From assembly GCF_000512585.2 (NCBI RefSeq), contig NC_089242.1, positions 930,001 through 994,000 of the forward strand: 64,000 nt of DNA, in the 5' to 3' direction. The notes under the pieces were generated by a model that saw only the letters and a list, made by a program, of their open reading frames with translations, was not told where the DNA came from and did no database searches. Shown here piece by piece: positions 45,104 through 57,124 of this stretch. The position numbers were made by a program, and so were the translations under genes. The first letter of the stretch is position 1. Each line of letters starts with the position of its first letter. Origin of the DNA: Kwoniella bestiolae CBS 10118. Its lineage: Eukaryota; Basidiomycota; Tremellomycetes; Tremellales; Cryptococcaceae.

Positions 45104-47366
45104 TCAAGGTATCCTACTCCTCTTTCCCCCATCTTCATCCCCTCCTACTCCGATACCCATCCCAACCATAGGCGCACCCAAGGCCACCCTCTCCCTCGGA
45201 TCAAGGGAAGTTTCATCCCTCGTCCTTACTTTGGGAGTGACGGGTTTGGCCAATCCAGGTTTACTTACTGGCGATCTCGTTGGGTTTCCCGTTCCCCCTA
45301 CTAAATTCGGTGAATATACTCTAGGTGAAGTGGAATCTGAAGTCGGACGTGAGGATGATATTCCTGATTTACTGGGTAGGGTAGGTGATTGGACAGGTTT
45401 GGAGGGGATTACGTTGTATTGCGTTTGAGGTTGAGCATGAGGTTGAGGTTGTTTGTATTTCCCTTTCGTACCTCCCAGAGAAGTCGATAATGATCCATGT
45501 CCATTCCCATTACCATTTGACGATGACGGGGAGATGGTCAAGGAATCATTGATATCGCCCGGTAACGATTTTCTCCTGAATATGCCTCCTACGAGCGATT
45601 TCAGGAGCTTGCCACTGGAGTGTGAATGGGAGTGCGAGGTAGATTTGGGATCATGTGAGGTTGCTGAGGTCGTTATTGCTGAGGTCGATTTACGTGAGGG
45701 TGTAGGTATTGGAGCCGGTAATTTGGGTTTCATCTGTGTGTGGCCAGTCGACGTAGATAGTTGTTCACCTATTGCACCAGAAGTAGATTTGGGTCTAGTA
45801 GGGTCTGAATAACTTATTCTCCTTGCTAATTCATTCAAAGGTGATGTCGATGTCGACGCTCTGTCCGCACTGTGGGTAGGAGACGGTCCAGGCACAGCGA
45901 CAGCAGGGGTAGTATCCACCTTCGGTTCAGCAATCTTAGATTCACTTATCGAAACCAACCTTGATCTTCTAGCTTTCAAACTGCCACTACCGGGTGTATG
46001 GTGGTAGATAGATGATCGAGAGGAGGAAGGGACGGAGGATGAGCCTGTCGAAGTGGAAGATATGGGAGAGTTCATTGTGGTATTGGACGTTCCTGTTGGG
46101 ATATCTTGAGGGATGGCAGGCGAAGTAGGATCAATATCCATCATCCCATTACCACCTGAGGTTTTCCTTATCCTCTTTCTACCTCTCGGCGAGACTTCCG
46201 GATCATGCGAATCTATCTGCATACCCGACTCATCTCCTTCCTGACCCTGGTCCTGATCCTCCTCAGAATCACCATCATCAGAATCACCCATCGCATCATC
46301 CTCATCCGGCGGTTCCGCTTCGCCCCCTTGTCCCAGTGGAGCACTGCCTTCTGCCGCTGCCGCAGGGGAGGGTGCTTGTGTCTGCGGATCACGGGGTTTC
46401 GAACGGGATCTGGGGAAGGGTAAGAAGGGTGGGATGGAGGGTTGGGGTGATTGAGCGTAGCCGCCATGTGAGCGGATGAGCGAGGTGTAGTATTTCTGGA
46501 GCTGTTCGGCGTGACACTGGGTCAATAGACGAGAAGATTAGCTTCAGTCGCGACATGAAGAGTCTAGACCTCCCGATTGACGATGGTGTACTGAATATTC
46601 GTATTTGAAGCCCTTCCATATCCATACCTTACAATCCAAACGGCCCTGTAAGAAGATAACTCACACATAGATCCCACTTTGTGACCCTCAATAACTCCCT
46701 TTCCAAAGCATTCAACTCCTGCGTTTTGATACCTCCGACTTTCGCATAATGAGCGTTCGTACAGAAGACATCACATTGAGCTTTTGATCCTGCGCATATG
46801 GAAGCTATGAGGAACCGATGAACCGTCAGGGAGGATAAGGTGAAAGAGGGTAGGTTGGTACACGTTGTGTCGATGTATGCTAGGAGGGATAGTAAGGGGA
46901 TTTTCTAGTGAGTGATAGCACGATGTCAGCTTTGTCTTTGGTAGGTATTTCATGTTGACTATGCCTGATATCCCACTTCCCACTGTACAGGATCCATCCA
47001 CTTCACAGACATCAATCTCCATCAGATGTACAGCTGTTCCTGCTCCATTCCTACGGATAATTCCAGCCCAACACCCTCACCCGGATAAGAAACATCACTC
47101 ACCTCCACGTTCGTATACTTTACTATCCTCCCCAAATAATCCTTCACGCTAATCCCAGGGGCAGCTCTCGAGTGGAACCTCGTCAAAGCATCGGGCGTCA
47201 AGATAACCTGGTCGTTATGTTTGATGAGCAGTTCCAGCATATGCGTAAGGAGGTCCACCAGTATATCTAGGGGGCAGTCTGAGAATGCCCAAGGGAGTTT
47301 GGGGGGGTTCTGCGGATTGGGGGGCCCGATTATTGGTTCGGTGGTGGTGGCAGAGGAGGAAGACAT
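45104..47366 (-). CDS. Pho80-type (Pcl) cyclin with long tail, 638 aa
   Basis: Three exons: 47366-47103, 46904-46665, 46516-45104. The cyclin fold covers about residues 30-190: VDLLTHMLELLIKHND, SVKDYLGRIVKYTNVE, LLSLLAYIDTTCTNLP, LTVHRFLIASICAGSKAQCD, FCTNAHYAKVGGI and ELNALERELLRVTKWDL. The last three are the signature of Pho80/Pcl6/Pcl7-type partners of the Pho85 kinase, which couple phosphate and nutrient status to transcription and metabolism. The remaining 440 residues are disordered, Ser/Pro-rich, with an acidic block (DEDDAMGDSDDGDSEEDQDQ) and basic clusters (RGRKRIRK, FRRKS), so possibly a regulated or localising tail. Intron 1 is about 198 bases, long for this window. Which Pho80 subgroup it belongs to cannot be settled from motifs. 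Confidence 0.85.
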
Positions 47367-48540
47367 CTTGGTGAGTTATGGGTCCATTGGAGGTTGGTAT
47401 CTTTACTGGTGCTTGTTATAGGGATGCAACGAGTCAAAGTGTAAATGGCGATATCTTCCTTTCCAGGTATTTGACCTCGAATAACTCGGTTGATTCTGAA
47501 GGCTCCAGACTTTCTTGTGATAAGCGAAGGATCTACTTGAAGGGTAGAAAGGAATGTCGATGCGTATGAATGGTGGAGCGTCTGTGTATGTATAGTTATG
47601 TGATGTGGTTCAAAGGATGTCTATCGCACAGATACCAAATTTCGGATGACAGATGTTGCTTCTCAATGTCGATGTATTCCAAATGCAAACGAATTCCAGC
47701 TGGGTCCCAATAAATCCTGCTAAGATGATATGGTATCGCCACCTGAGTAACTGGTATCTTGCTACTATGACGATCTGATAAGATATTTTTGGTTTCCAAG
47801 AACGAACGTGTTTGATTTTTAGAGTTTGAGGTCTGAAGAGCAAAGAGTGGGAATCTGTGTGTTCTGCGGTAATGGCAGTCGATGCTTGACGGTACGTTGT
47901 TTGAGGCTATTGTGTTGAGGGTATATCGAGGGGTGCTGGTGGTGACTGTCTACTTTGATGATGTGTAGCAGTGACGAGCTAGTCAAGCAGAAGAGATGTA
48001 ATTGTAGAGTAGTGAAAAACAGTGATGAAAAAAGTCATGACGAATGAGAGTAAGAGAGTAAGAGAGGGACGTGCCCGTTCGTTCATTTATTAGGTAAGCT
48101 AGTACTGCAAAGGGTCAAAACACGTGCATCCCTACGATTGCCATGAATATCGCTACAAATCGGATATAGCCGAGCAACACAGAACAACTAGTGGAAATCA
48201 AATCAATGGTCATGTCATTCTCGATTGTTATGCGAGTATGAGTACTGACCATTCATCTGCCAAGTACCAACGCTCTGCACCTATGTTAGTACCCACAATC
48301 ACAATCCATCGCAGATCCTCATCCTTAGAAACAACAACATGAATCAAAGGGTCTCACACCTGCAAAATGGAGTATTCGTCCTTTCAAAGGATCATCGCTA
48401 ATCCTTTGACCACTGACCCATAAGCTCGACTACAAGTCCAATGCTATATCACCCATATACCATCACCTCGATCCACATATCGGGAGTATCTAATCAGTTT
48501 CTCGGCCGAAAACACACCAAGTGAGATAAAATAACGTGCC
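47367..48540. other. intergenic, divergent promoters
   Basis: Upstream region of the cyclin (minus) and of the small gene at 48541 (plus). No gene seen. Confidence 0.5.
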
Positions 48541-49402
48541 ATGCCCTCAGAGTCCTCCTCATCCGACCGACGCAAAGCAGAAGAACGAGCCAAAGCGAAG
48601 AAAAAAGAGGAAGAGGAAGTACGAGCGAAGCGTAAAGCGTATCTCAAGAAATGCGATCCGTCGACCGTGGACGAGCTTTTAAGTGGGGATGAGACGGGGA
48701 AGAAGTGGTTTGAGGAAGGGAAGTGGAGGCCTGGTTGGGCGGATGTGGAGTTTGTAAGTTCTGCTTTGGTGACTTTTATCAGTCGTGTGATAGGGCAAGC
48801 TCTCTTGAGATCCGATGATACTGAAAACATACCTTACAATCCGTACTGACGAATATGGACTGACGCTGTTGCATTGATTATTGTCATTATGGTGGTGATG
48901 TAGGACGAAGATGCGTGTCTGAAGAATGTACTGAAGAACAAACCAGATGGCTTCTACGCACCTGCAGGAACGTGAGTCGATTTCAAGGCTCAAATTGCTC
49001 CCTGCGTGCTACTGTAATAAGATCATTAACCAGCACTTATTCGTTCATTTTAGTATACTACCCCTCGGTGCTCAAATGCCAGAAATGACCGTGTTGAAAT
49101 ATGGCGGGTGAGTAGAGTTTTCCATCATATCTTGCGCTTCTCGTATTTGTTTGTTTGTTGATGTCTACGGCCGGGAATCGAATCGCTTGTAGATACTTCC
49201 CAGAAGGTACTTCCTTCCCTGGGGGCGTATCTGTCCCACTACACGCGAGGATGGTCAATGTGGGTTCTCCCTTTCCTTACCATATCGATTTTAGTCGTGA
49301 CCCTTCACACTGACAATATTGGGTGATCAACAGCTACTGCCTGAGGAGACTAAACCCAAGCACGATCCTAAGATAGACGAGTCGTTGTGTACGGTACAAT
49401 GA
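48541..49402 (+). CDS. hypothetical protein, 156 aa, five exons
   Basis: Exons 48541-48753, 48904-48971, 49054-49107, 49193-49259, 49334-49402; lengths sum to 157 codons and every junction keeps phase. N-terminal 35 residues form a charged helix (RRKAEERAKAKKKEEEEV), probably nucleic-acid binding or coiled coil. The rest is compact and aromatic-rich: DELLSGDETGKKWFEEG, WRPGWADVEF, NKPDGFYAPAGTILPLG, MTVLKYGGYFPEGTSFPGG. The many introns and good phase suggest an old, conserved gene, but I do not recognise the family. No signal peptide or membrane segment. Confidence 0.6.
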
Positions 49403-49734
49403 CGCAGCTCAGTGACCCGATCATTGCTTCTAGTGATCAATGCCATTTGTACTGAGATACCCTACATACGTTGTTTTCATCTATCCAATATACCCAGAGA
49501 TCAGAATCAGTATCGTGGTTCGTTGTATGTATCAGCATCAGCATAAGTATCAGTATGAGAACTTACTTTCCTTGTGACTAGCATCATATATCCATATATC
49601 GATGAGATGCTCCAAACAAATCAGCTTCACACAATATTGCATACTATCGCATCTTCTTATCTATCTGACTTCGACTATTGATTTTACTTCATTCGATATT
49701 CCTATTCAACCCAGATACCTATTCAACCAGGCAT
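49403..49734. other. intergenic between convergent genes
   Basis: 3' ends only; nothing else seen. Confidence 0.5.
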
Positions 49735-51529
49735 CTATTGCTCCTTGGCGAATTGAGCCTTGTCAGAGAATTCGGGGTGGTTCTCTTGGTAGATATCGTA
49801 GGTGGGTTCGAAGGCTGCATCACAGAAATCGCATGATCAGCAACAGTACATCAACCATTACGTGATGTGTTTAGGATAGGCAATGAGAAATGGAAGACAC
49901 ACTCACAGTCAGATTGGTCACAAACTCTGTTAGGTGGGTGAGATTGAGAGAGAGACTCGAGCTCCTCGAATTCCTCCTTGGAGAGGTCGACGACTAAACG
50001 CAATTGCAAATTACCATCAGCACATGTACTCTGCTCTTCCGAGTGAGCCTTATGGGTATGGAGACGGGAGTAGAGTAACTCACGTTTCAAGTTGTTCTCG
50101 ATTCTCTCGGGAGTAACAGACTTAGGAACGGGGTTGATACCACGGGCGACCAACCATGACAAGAGGATATTAGCAGTCTGGACACCGTGCTTGTCGGCGA
50201 TCTTCTTGACCACCTCGTTATCTCGGAGGTTGGTCTTGCCGGTACCACCGAGGGGAGAGTAACCTTGAGGCAAGATATCGTTCTTCTTCAACCAAGCTAC
50301 GAGCTCGGGTTGAGGGCATTGCAAGGAAAGTTCGACCTGGTCAGCGACGGGCTTGATTCGGGCTTCCTTGAGGAGTTTCTTGGTTCGGTTGATGTTGAAG
50401 TTGGAGATACCGATGGACTTGACGAGGCCTTGGTCGACGAGCTGTGATACGAGTGATCCCGTCAATCAGTCTGAAAGTCCTACTAGTGTTTGTGATTTAT
50501 GGAAAGAAAATAGACCCACCTTCTCCATCTCTCTCCAGGTGGGGGTAACATCCTCGCAAAGAGCTACATCGAGCTTGAATTTGCCTGATTCACCCTTGAT
50601 TCGGTGATCGAATTGAGGGAGAGTTCCAGCAGGAGCATCAACTTCGAAGTTGATCTGTATCCATTGATAAATACATCATCAGCGAATGTTATGTATTTTT
50701 GGACAGGTTGAGGGTACCGCATGGGTCATTGGTGCACCACGGGTACCACGAGTGGGAATGACGTAAGAGGATGCCAGGGGAACCTCGCTTAAATGGTGGG
50801 AAAGTATGGGGTGACGCTGCGACACTCACGTTCCAGTGGAGAAGGTACAAATCGAGGTATTCGAGACCCAAGTTCTTGAGGGTATCCTTGATGGCCAAGG
50901 GGACGTGTTCGGGGTGGTGGTGGAGTTCGAAGAGTTTGGAAGTAACGAAGATCTCTTCTCTGGGTACACCGGAGGCTTTGATACCTTGTCCTACTTCGGC
51001 TTCGTTTCCGTAGGCCCAAGCACAGCTGGGGAGTGGGTGAGAGTGAGTTTATGAGATAGAGAGAGGAGGGTAGAGGGAAAGGATGGTATGATTATCAGCT
51101 TTCTTCACTTTTGGCTCCGAGTATTCCGGAGGTATTTGTGGTTGGTGATACTCACTCGAGGTGTCTGTAACCGGACTGAGCAGGAGACTTGTATCAGTTA
51201 CTGAATATAACACTCAAAAAGCCAGGTCAACTCACCTTGAGAGCGTGCTCGACGGCTTTGGCAACTTCACCGGGGCTGTCGATGATCAGGTATATCGTCA
51301 GCTCTGATCAGAATAAACATACATCCACAATTATTGGGATGGACCGTGACCTACGCAGATTGCCACTATAATCAACAGTCAAAGCAAAATCAGCAACAGC
51401 ACTCTCTTTTCAGGATGATGGACGAGGGCATATATTATTTCGATCTCGATGAAAAGCACGACTCACAGTACCGAGACCGATCGAAGGGATCTTCTTTCCG
51501 TTGTTGAGAGTGAAGTGAGATTGAGTCAT
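49735..51529 (-). CDS. aldo-keto reductase (Gcy1/Ypr1-like), 329 aa
   Basis: Nine exons: 51529-51467, 51365-51355 (11 bases), 51275-51236, 51175-51156, 51025-50830, 50654-50520, 50441-50084, 49993-49907, 49814-49735. A TIM-barrel NADPH enzyme reducing aldehydes or ketones. It starts FTLNNGKKIPSIGLGTW; the catalytic tetrad is Asp45 and Tyr50 in SGYRHLDCAWAYGNE, Lys75 in FVTSKLFE and His108 in YLLHWN. Further family marks are VKSIGISNFN, VELSLQCPQPELVAW, QGYSPLGG, NILLSWLVARGINPVPKSVTPERIENN. Length is normal. After LLHW, where most members have P-V, it reads NINFEVDAPAG, and the intron there is 175 bases, so that junction is the least certain. Likely a cytosolic glycerol dehydrogenase or general reductase; substrate unknown. 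Confidence 0.9.
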
Positions 51530-52107
51530 TGCGTTGTTTATGGCCTTTAGGCGGATGGTTCTTACTAATGAAGGTAGTATTTTGAATAAATCTTTTTGTT
51601 TGGGAAACAAACCAAAAGAAAGAGAAAGAGAAAAAGATGAAGATGGAAAAAGAGTTGTGTTGTGGTGGAAGGTGAAAGAATGAAAATGAAAATGAATGGG
51701 CAAAAAGAAGAGATATACCGTGGAATCGGAGTGCAGCGTTGAGTTTACTAGGTAGTAGTGATGTAATTGTATCTATTTGAATTGGTGATTCAGGGTAATC
51801 TCTTAATCATAACCAATCATCATATTCCACCGGTCCTCGTACGGATGGTCCTAAGGTTGATCAGATGGTATTTCCCATATCCCGGCGGCTGACTCGCTGC
51901 GCTAGTGCATACAGTAAGCGTGATACGAGCCAGACCCAGCCTTTCCTCCTTTGTCCTGGTCGTAAAGGTGTTTGCGGGTGGACATGTGCAACCATTTAGA
52001 TTAGCTAGTAACGTGTAAAGTCGGACCGACATCGGTCCTTCCCTGAGGTATATAGGCGATTACTCGTCTAGCTGTCGCCGTACCTCCACTTTCCCCATAC
52101 ACAAACC
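51530..52107. other. intergenic, divergent promoters
   Basis: Upstream of the reductase (minus), rich in GAAAGA on that side, and of the possible small gene at 52108. A TATATAGG element lies at 52049-52056. Confidence 0.45.
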
Positions 52108-52258
52108 ATGACCGGTGTCCAGATGCACCGGTGGTCCGATTGGGTGAAAGCACAACATGACAAACTACTTGCGGAGTCAGTTTCCCGCTTTTTGGCTATA
52201 ACTACCATCCACTTTCAGATCTAGATCGCTCGCGAAATTTGCAAGGCAGCGTGGATGA
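52108..52258 (+). CDS. possible 35-aa protein, two exons
   Basis: ATG at 52108 in a strong context (aaaccATGacc), 59 bases after TATATAGG. Exon 1 52108-52175, intron 52176-52218 (GTCAGT...TTTCAG, 43 bases, pyrimidine-rich 3' end), exon 2 52219-52258 ending TGA; 36 codons. The product is basic and helical (HRWSDWVKAQHDKLLAES, then RSLAKFARQRG), like many very small mitochondrial or membrane-complex subunits, but I cannot name it. A following open stretch (KVADSRNASYYKQLSTQKD, about 52260-52320) is in another frame and could be further coding sequence if the splicing is different. Low confidence. Confidence 0.35.
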
Positions 52259-52517
52259 AGGTGGCAGATAGTCGTAATGCATCTTACTACAAACAACTTT
52301 CTACCCAAAAAGACAACCTACATCCCTCGAAGAAAGTATGTAGGACGTAGATATTATACAATATGATATGATATGTATGTGATTCGTTGAATGATTGATG
52401 CGCTAACCCAAATATGTAGATACAATGTAATGAGAATACCAAGGGATTCGGTTCGAAATGGAATAAAAATCATATCACATCATATCACATTGTCCATAAT
52501 ATCTTATCGAAAACAAC

Positions 52518-55500
52518 CTAGTGAATGAGAGCACCGACGACACTTTGAGTCTGAGCGTTGAGGAGATCACCAACTTTCAATCCTGCACCAAGGACAGATG
52601 AGAGACCATGTTGAGTAGCCTGGATGGCAGCGTTGGCTTGAGCCTGGACGGGACCCAATTGGACGTTCAACCCGTTCAACAGATCAGCGGAGACTTGACC
52701 GTTACCGACGATAGGTAATGAGTTGACAACAGGGAGGGAAGAGACGATGGGGAGGTTAATACCGAGGATAGGTTCAGGAGAAGCCTCCCTCTTCAAGTGG
52801 AGGTTGGCTCCACCCAACAACCCACCAGCCAAGCCGGTAACGCTGTTGAGGGTACCTTGAAGACCGTTAGAACCGAGGTTGAGCGCAGCGTTGGTAGCTG
52901 ACGAGGCGGCGCCGTTGGCCGAAGCTTGGGCAGCAGCACCGATCAGGGGGAGGGAGTGAGTCAATCCGTCAACGAGGTTACCGACGATGGGGAGGTTGTG
53001 GGTCAATCCTGAGACGGTGTTTCCTACTGTTCCGGTGAGTTGGCCTACGGTGTTGGTCACGCCTGAGAGGAGGCCACCTGCATTTCCAACGATGGGGAGG
53101 TTGGAGGTGAGTCCGTTAACCAAGGGACCGACGATGGGGAGGTTGTTACCGATCAATCCCTGGGTTTGAGAGGCGGTACCAGTAACTCCACCGAGGAGAC
53201 CACCAAGGAGATCACGTTCTTCCACGTCCCTAGCACCTAGCTTAACACCAGTGGAACCAGCGATGTTACCAATAGCTGAAGTCACTCCATCAAGTGTGGC
53301 AGACAAACCACCAGCACCGAGGTTGAGTCCCGCGTTGGCGGCACCCTGAGCCTGAGCACCAGCTTGGGCGGTCAATCCACCTACAATGGGGAGGTTGGCA
53401 GTGAGCCCGTGGACCAGTCCACCGACGATGGGAAGGTTGTTGACGGTCTGCTGGACTGTGCCGACGGGGTTGGACAGAATCCCACCGATGGGGAGGTTGT
53501 TAACGATCGGAAGACCATTCACGATGTTCCCAACGGGGAGAGCACCGAGGAGAGGGAGACCATCGAGTAATCCCCTCTTGAGGTGAAGTCCAGCTTGCCC
53601 AGCGATACCACCAGCAGCGGAGGTGACGTCGTTTAAACCGAGTTGGAGCCCATCCTTACCGATGTTGAGTCCGGCGTTGGTGGCGCTGTTGAGCGCGCCG
53701 GTAGCTTGAGCAGCGACGTTGCCTACCACTGGGAGGTGGCCGACAGTGTTCAAGACGGAGTTGACGGTGTTGAGAGCTGTGTTAACAGTGTTTCCGACGA
53801 TGGGACCCACGACAGGAAGGTGGTTCACAGTGTTGACGATCCCACCTGCGGCTCCAGTGGGGTTGTTGAGGATAGAACCAACAGCGCCGGTGGGGTTGTT
53901 GAGTAATCCACCGGTGAGACCACCGAGAAGACCGTTGGTGAGTCCTCCAACTACAGGTACATTGTTGAGGATACCAGTAGGGTTACTCAGCAGACCAGAG
54001 AGTAAATCCCTTTTGTGTTCGTGGGAGAGATGGGCGAACACATCCCCTTCCACAATCTCAGCGGCCAGGTCGATGTCTCTGAGACCCAAGAGGTTAGTGG
54101 CGGTACCAAGAACACCTTGGCCTGTAGCAGCAACGTTCCCAGCAGCGGCGGCAGCAGCGTTGGCAGCTCCGGACACCTGACCGTTGAGCGAGAGAAGACC
54201 GGGGATACCCACACCGCCGACCAAGTTTGTGGCGGCACCCAGAGAACCGGCGGCCTGACCTGTAAGACCGGCAGCGAGACCAGTGGCAGTCTGAGCGACT
54301 CCGCCAACGATAGGGACCTTGTTGACTATCCCTCCGACGGTGTTGACTACCCCACCAACGATGGGGAGACCATCGACGAGACCACCGACGATAGGGATGT
54401 TGGAGGTGAGACCAGTGATGAGGTTGGCAGAACCGGCTGCACCGGCTTGAGCGCCTGCAGCGGCCTGAGCGGCGGTACCGGCAGTGAGGGAGCCAGCAGC
54501 ATTGACGATATTGGCGATGTTGAGTGCGCCAGCAGCTTGAGCTTGGGCCTGAGCAGCGGCGGTGGCAGTAGCAGAAGCGGCAGCTTGGGCAGCAGCACCG
54601 ACAGTGGCAGTAGCGCTGGCAGCGACATCCTTGTGACCGAAGAGGTTCTCCAATCCCAAGAATCTCTTAGCTTGCTCGTGTTCATCTCTGAGGTGTAATC
54701 CCAAGATACCATTGGTGGAAGCGCCGACCATGGCATTGGCATTGGCCATTACACCTGAAGTGAGCCCACCGACCAAGTGGATACCGGTGTGAGCAGCGTC
54801 GATGAGGGTGATGATACCGTTGGCGACTAGTTGGGACGAAGCCTGGTGAACGATGTTGGCGTCGACCTGGGCCATGGCGGTGAGGTAGCTGGGCCAAGCG
54901 GCAAGAAGGGGTGAACAAGTGCTGGAGGCCTCGGCGTGGGCGCAGAGGGAGCTGATGAGTGATTGGAATTGGTTGACTCGATCGGCTATACCATTCCACA
55001 CAGCTTAGTACTAGGTCACCTGAGGAATGAAAGAATGTCCGACTCACCTCCAAGAGCAGCAAAGAGCTGAGCAGCAGACCAACCTTGCTCGAAAGCGTAG
55101 TACACCGCCGAGAGGTAGGCACTGAGCTCAGTGCACATGTTGATGTCCGCGTAGGTGGCGAGACATTGTCCAGAAGCCCAAGTGTTCATGGCGATCGTTC
55201 GGGCCACTCCAACAGCTGAACCAAGTTGGTTCTCGAGCTTGGAGACGGTAGTGATGGCACCACCGGTAGCGGAGCTCAACTAGATGACATGCGGCCACAA
55301 TATCAGCAATTGTCTCGAACGAAGATTGAGGCAGGAGTGGAGGAAACTCACGAAAGCATTGGTAAATCCTGTGATATCAGTGACAGCGTTGGTGGCGGCA
55401 TTGGCAGAGGCACCAGCGCTGACTGAGGTAGAGGCTTTACCAGAAGCGGTCCCAAAGAGGTTCAATGGCGCGGCGGAAGCACCGGCAATGAGGGAGATGG

Positions 55501-55525
55501 CGATGATCTTGGATGAAGAAGGCAT
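52518..55525 (-). CDS. secreted hydrophobic repeat protein, likely Kex2-processed precursor, 957 aa
   Basis: Three exons: 55525-55352, 55279-55048, 54985-52518. Signal peptide MPSSSKIIAISLIAGASAA. Residues 20-190 form a Cys-containing, helical N-terminal domain (for example NTWASGQCLATYADINMC and SLCAHAEASSTCSPLLAAW). From about 230 on the protein is made of Gly, Ala, Leu, Val and Asn with some 18 copies of a short LPIVG or VPVVG motif. Dibasic Kex2-type sites lie at about 243 (EQAKR), 461 (HEHKR), 606 (LHLKR) and 868 (LHLKR); a fifth place reads VEER (about 726). The sites at 606, 726 and 868 each end a conserved linker of about 34 residues (pattern LN-x-G-x2-GL-x3-L-x2-VTS). This is the design of Kex2-processed repeat precursors such as the Ustilago repellent Rep1, whose peptides coat aerial hyphae. 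No GPI signal or transmembrane anchor is seen. The repellent link is analogy, not homology. Confidence 0.75.
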
Positions 55526-57124
55526 TTTGTCTGTCTGTCGATTTGGTGGTGATGGGTAACGGTAAAGGCTAGTAAAGTGAATAACTAAAGCGTCAAGCTC
55601 GTACTCGTAATGATCGTCGTTGAGGTGTCGTAGGTAAAGCGTCAAGCTCTATTACCAGGTAATTGAAAACGTAAAGTTATCGTTGACAAGTGACAGATAT
55701 ATGATATGATTCTAGTTCAATTAAAAGGTATCAAACCGATTAATTAGAAGTAAAGAGATAAATCTATATACACGAGTAAAGACAGTAGTTGATCGCTGCT
55801 AGCGTGTGAGAGGAAAGAGCCACCAGTGGTCTCTTTAGTTGGATTGGTATAGCGGATTGTAGGATTGGGTTGGGTTGGGGAAAGAAAGAGGGAGGAGTGG
55901 GAGCGAGAAGGGGGTTTATATATCTTGGTAAGTTGAGCATCTTGGCTGGATTGCGATCCAAGGAAGGAGAAACACTGACACATGTTGTTCTGAATGTGAG
56001 AACGATCTGAATGAAATGAGTCAGCGGGTGAGTGAATCTTGTGCCGCCTACTCGCACGCGTTGATTCAGTCTACTATATACAGTATTCAGTACTCGCAAT
56101 TGTGTCGTTGTAATAAGCATTGATTCAGATATTGGGGGAATCCCTTCCCTGGATCAAGGCGGGTACGAGTATACAGTATTGTATCGAGAATTCAGATCCC
56201 CAATACTGTACCCTAACGAATCAATAGTTGAGTCCATGGTGTGCTCTCGTACCTGTTTGCGCCTGACTAAGAATTCGCGATTGTGTCAAGAAAGATCCTG
56301 ATCCTGAACGAACATGCAAATTCAGATTCAAAGTTCTTCAAGATGAAGCGCGACCGATTCTGATTCTAGTGCGATTCGCTTGTCGCGCAAATGAGATGAA
56401 GAGATGGGGCAAATGACTCACCCTCCATCCTGAACACCAGATCAAGCATGGTCAAAACCATAATATCTCGCAATCTAATAACCCTATGTCTCGTCCAAGC
56501 CGTAAATCAGATCGTATTCTGCGCCATCGCACCATGAGTCTCGTCTGTCCTGTTGGTAGCTTAGGTCCCTATTCTCGTTTTGGTTCATGAAGGATGGACT
56601 GGTTCTCTGAGGGACGAAGCAGCACTAAGTGTTAGATATCAAGTCTGCATTACAATCAACGTATAGTCGTAGAGTGGTGGAAAGCAGTGAAGAGTGAAGT
56701 GAAGAGAGAAAGACATCTGAGTTATTACCCGGTCCGCCGTACCTGACTGAGACTCGGAACCTAGCTGGGCACGCCTAATCCTGTTTAGTATAGTATTCAC
56801 ATGGAAATGCATATTCATATTCATATGATTGATAGTATAGAAGCTACTTGTACGATCCAGTGAACTGTATATGCACAGTTATTCATCTCATCCCATCTCA
56901 TCCCACCCCCTCAACTGATAGAATACGAATGAACATACCCACTACAACTCAAAAGTGACTATACGCAATGGTGTGAAATGTATATTCATGTATATTTGTT
57001 TCGTTCGCTTTTGTGTGTTTCTCTCAATATGATGTGATACTTCTTCTCTCTTTCCATATTTACATACAACCTTCTCTTCAATGTCCTTCGTCCTTCTCAC
57101 TCATCCAATATGGACACCCCAAAC
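55526..57124. other. 1.6-kb intergenic region
   Basis: Long upstream region of the secreted repeat protein and the 3' end of the BET gene. No gene seen. Its size suits a regulated promoter. A tandem CTCATCCCAT pair lies near 56886-56905. Confidence 0.5.

Noticed and set aside
45078..45428. 116-codon plus-strand frame
   Set aside because: Antisense to the disordered tail of the Pho80-type cyclin.
54015..54698. 227-codon plus-strand frame
   Set aside because: Lies antisense to the Gly/Ala/Leu repeats of the secreted protein at 52518-55525; the skewed codon use opens shadow frames (also 53364, 53643, 53719).
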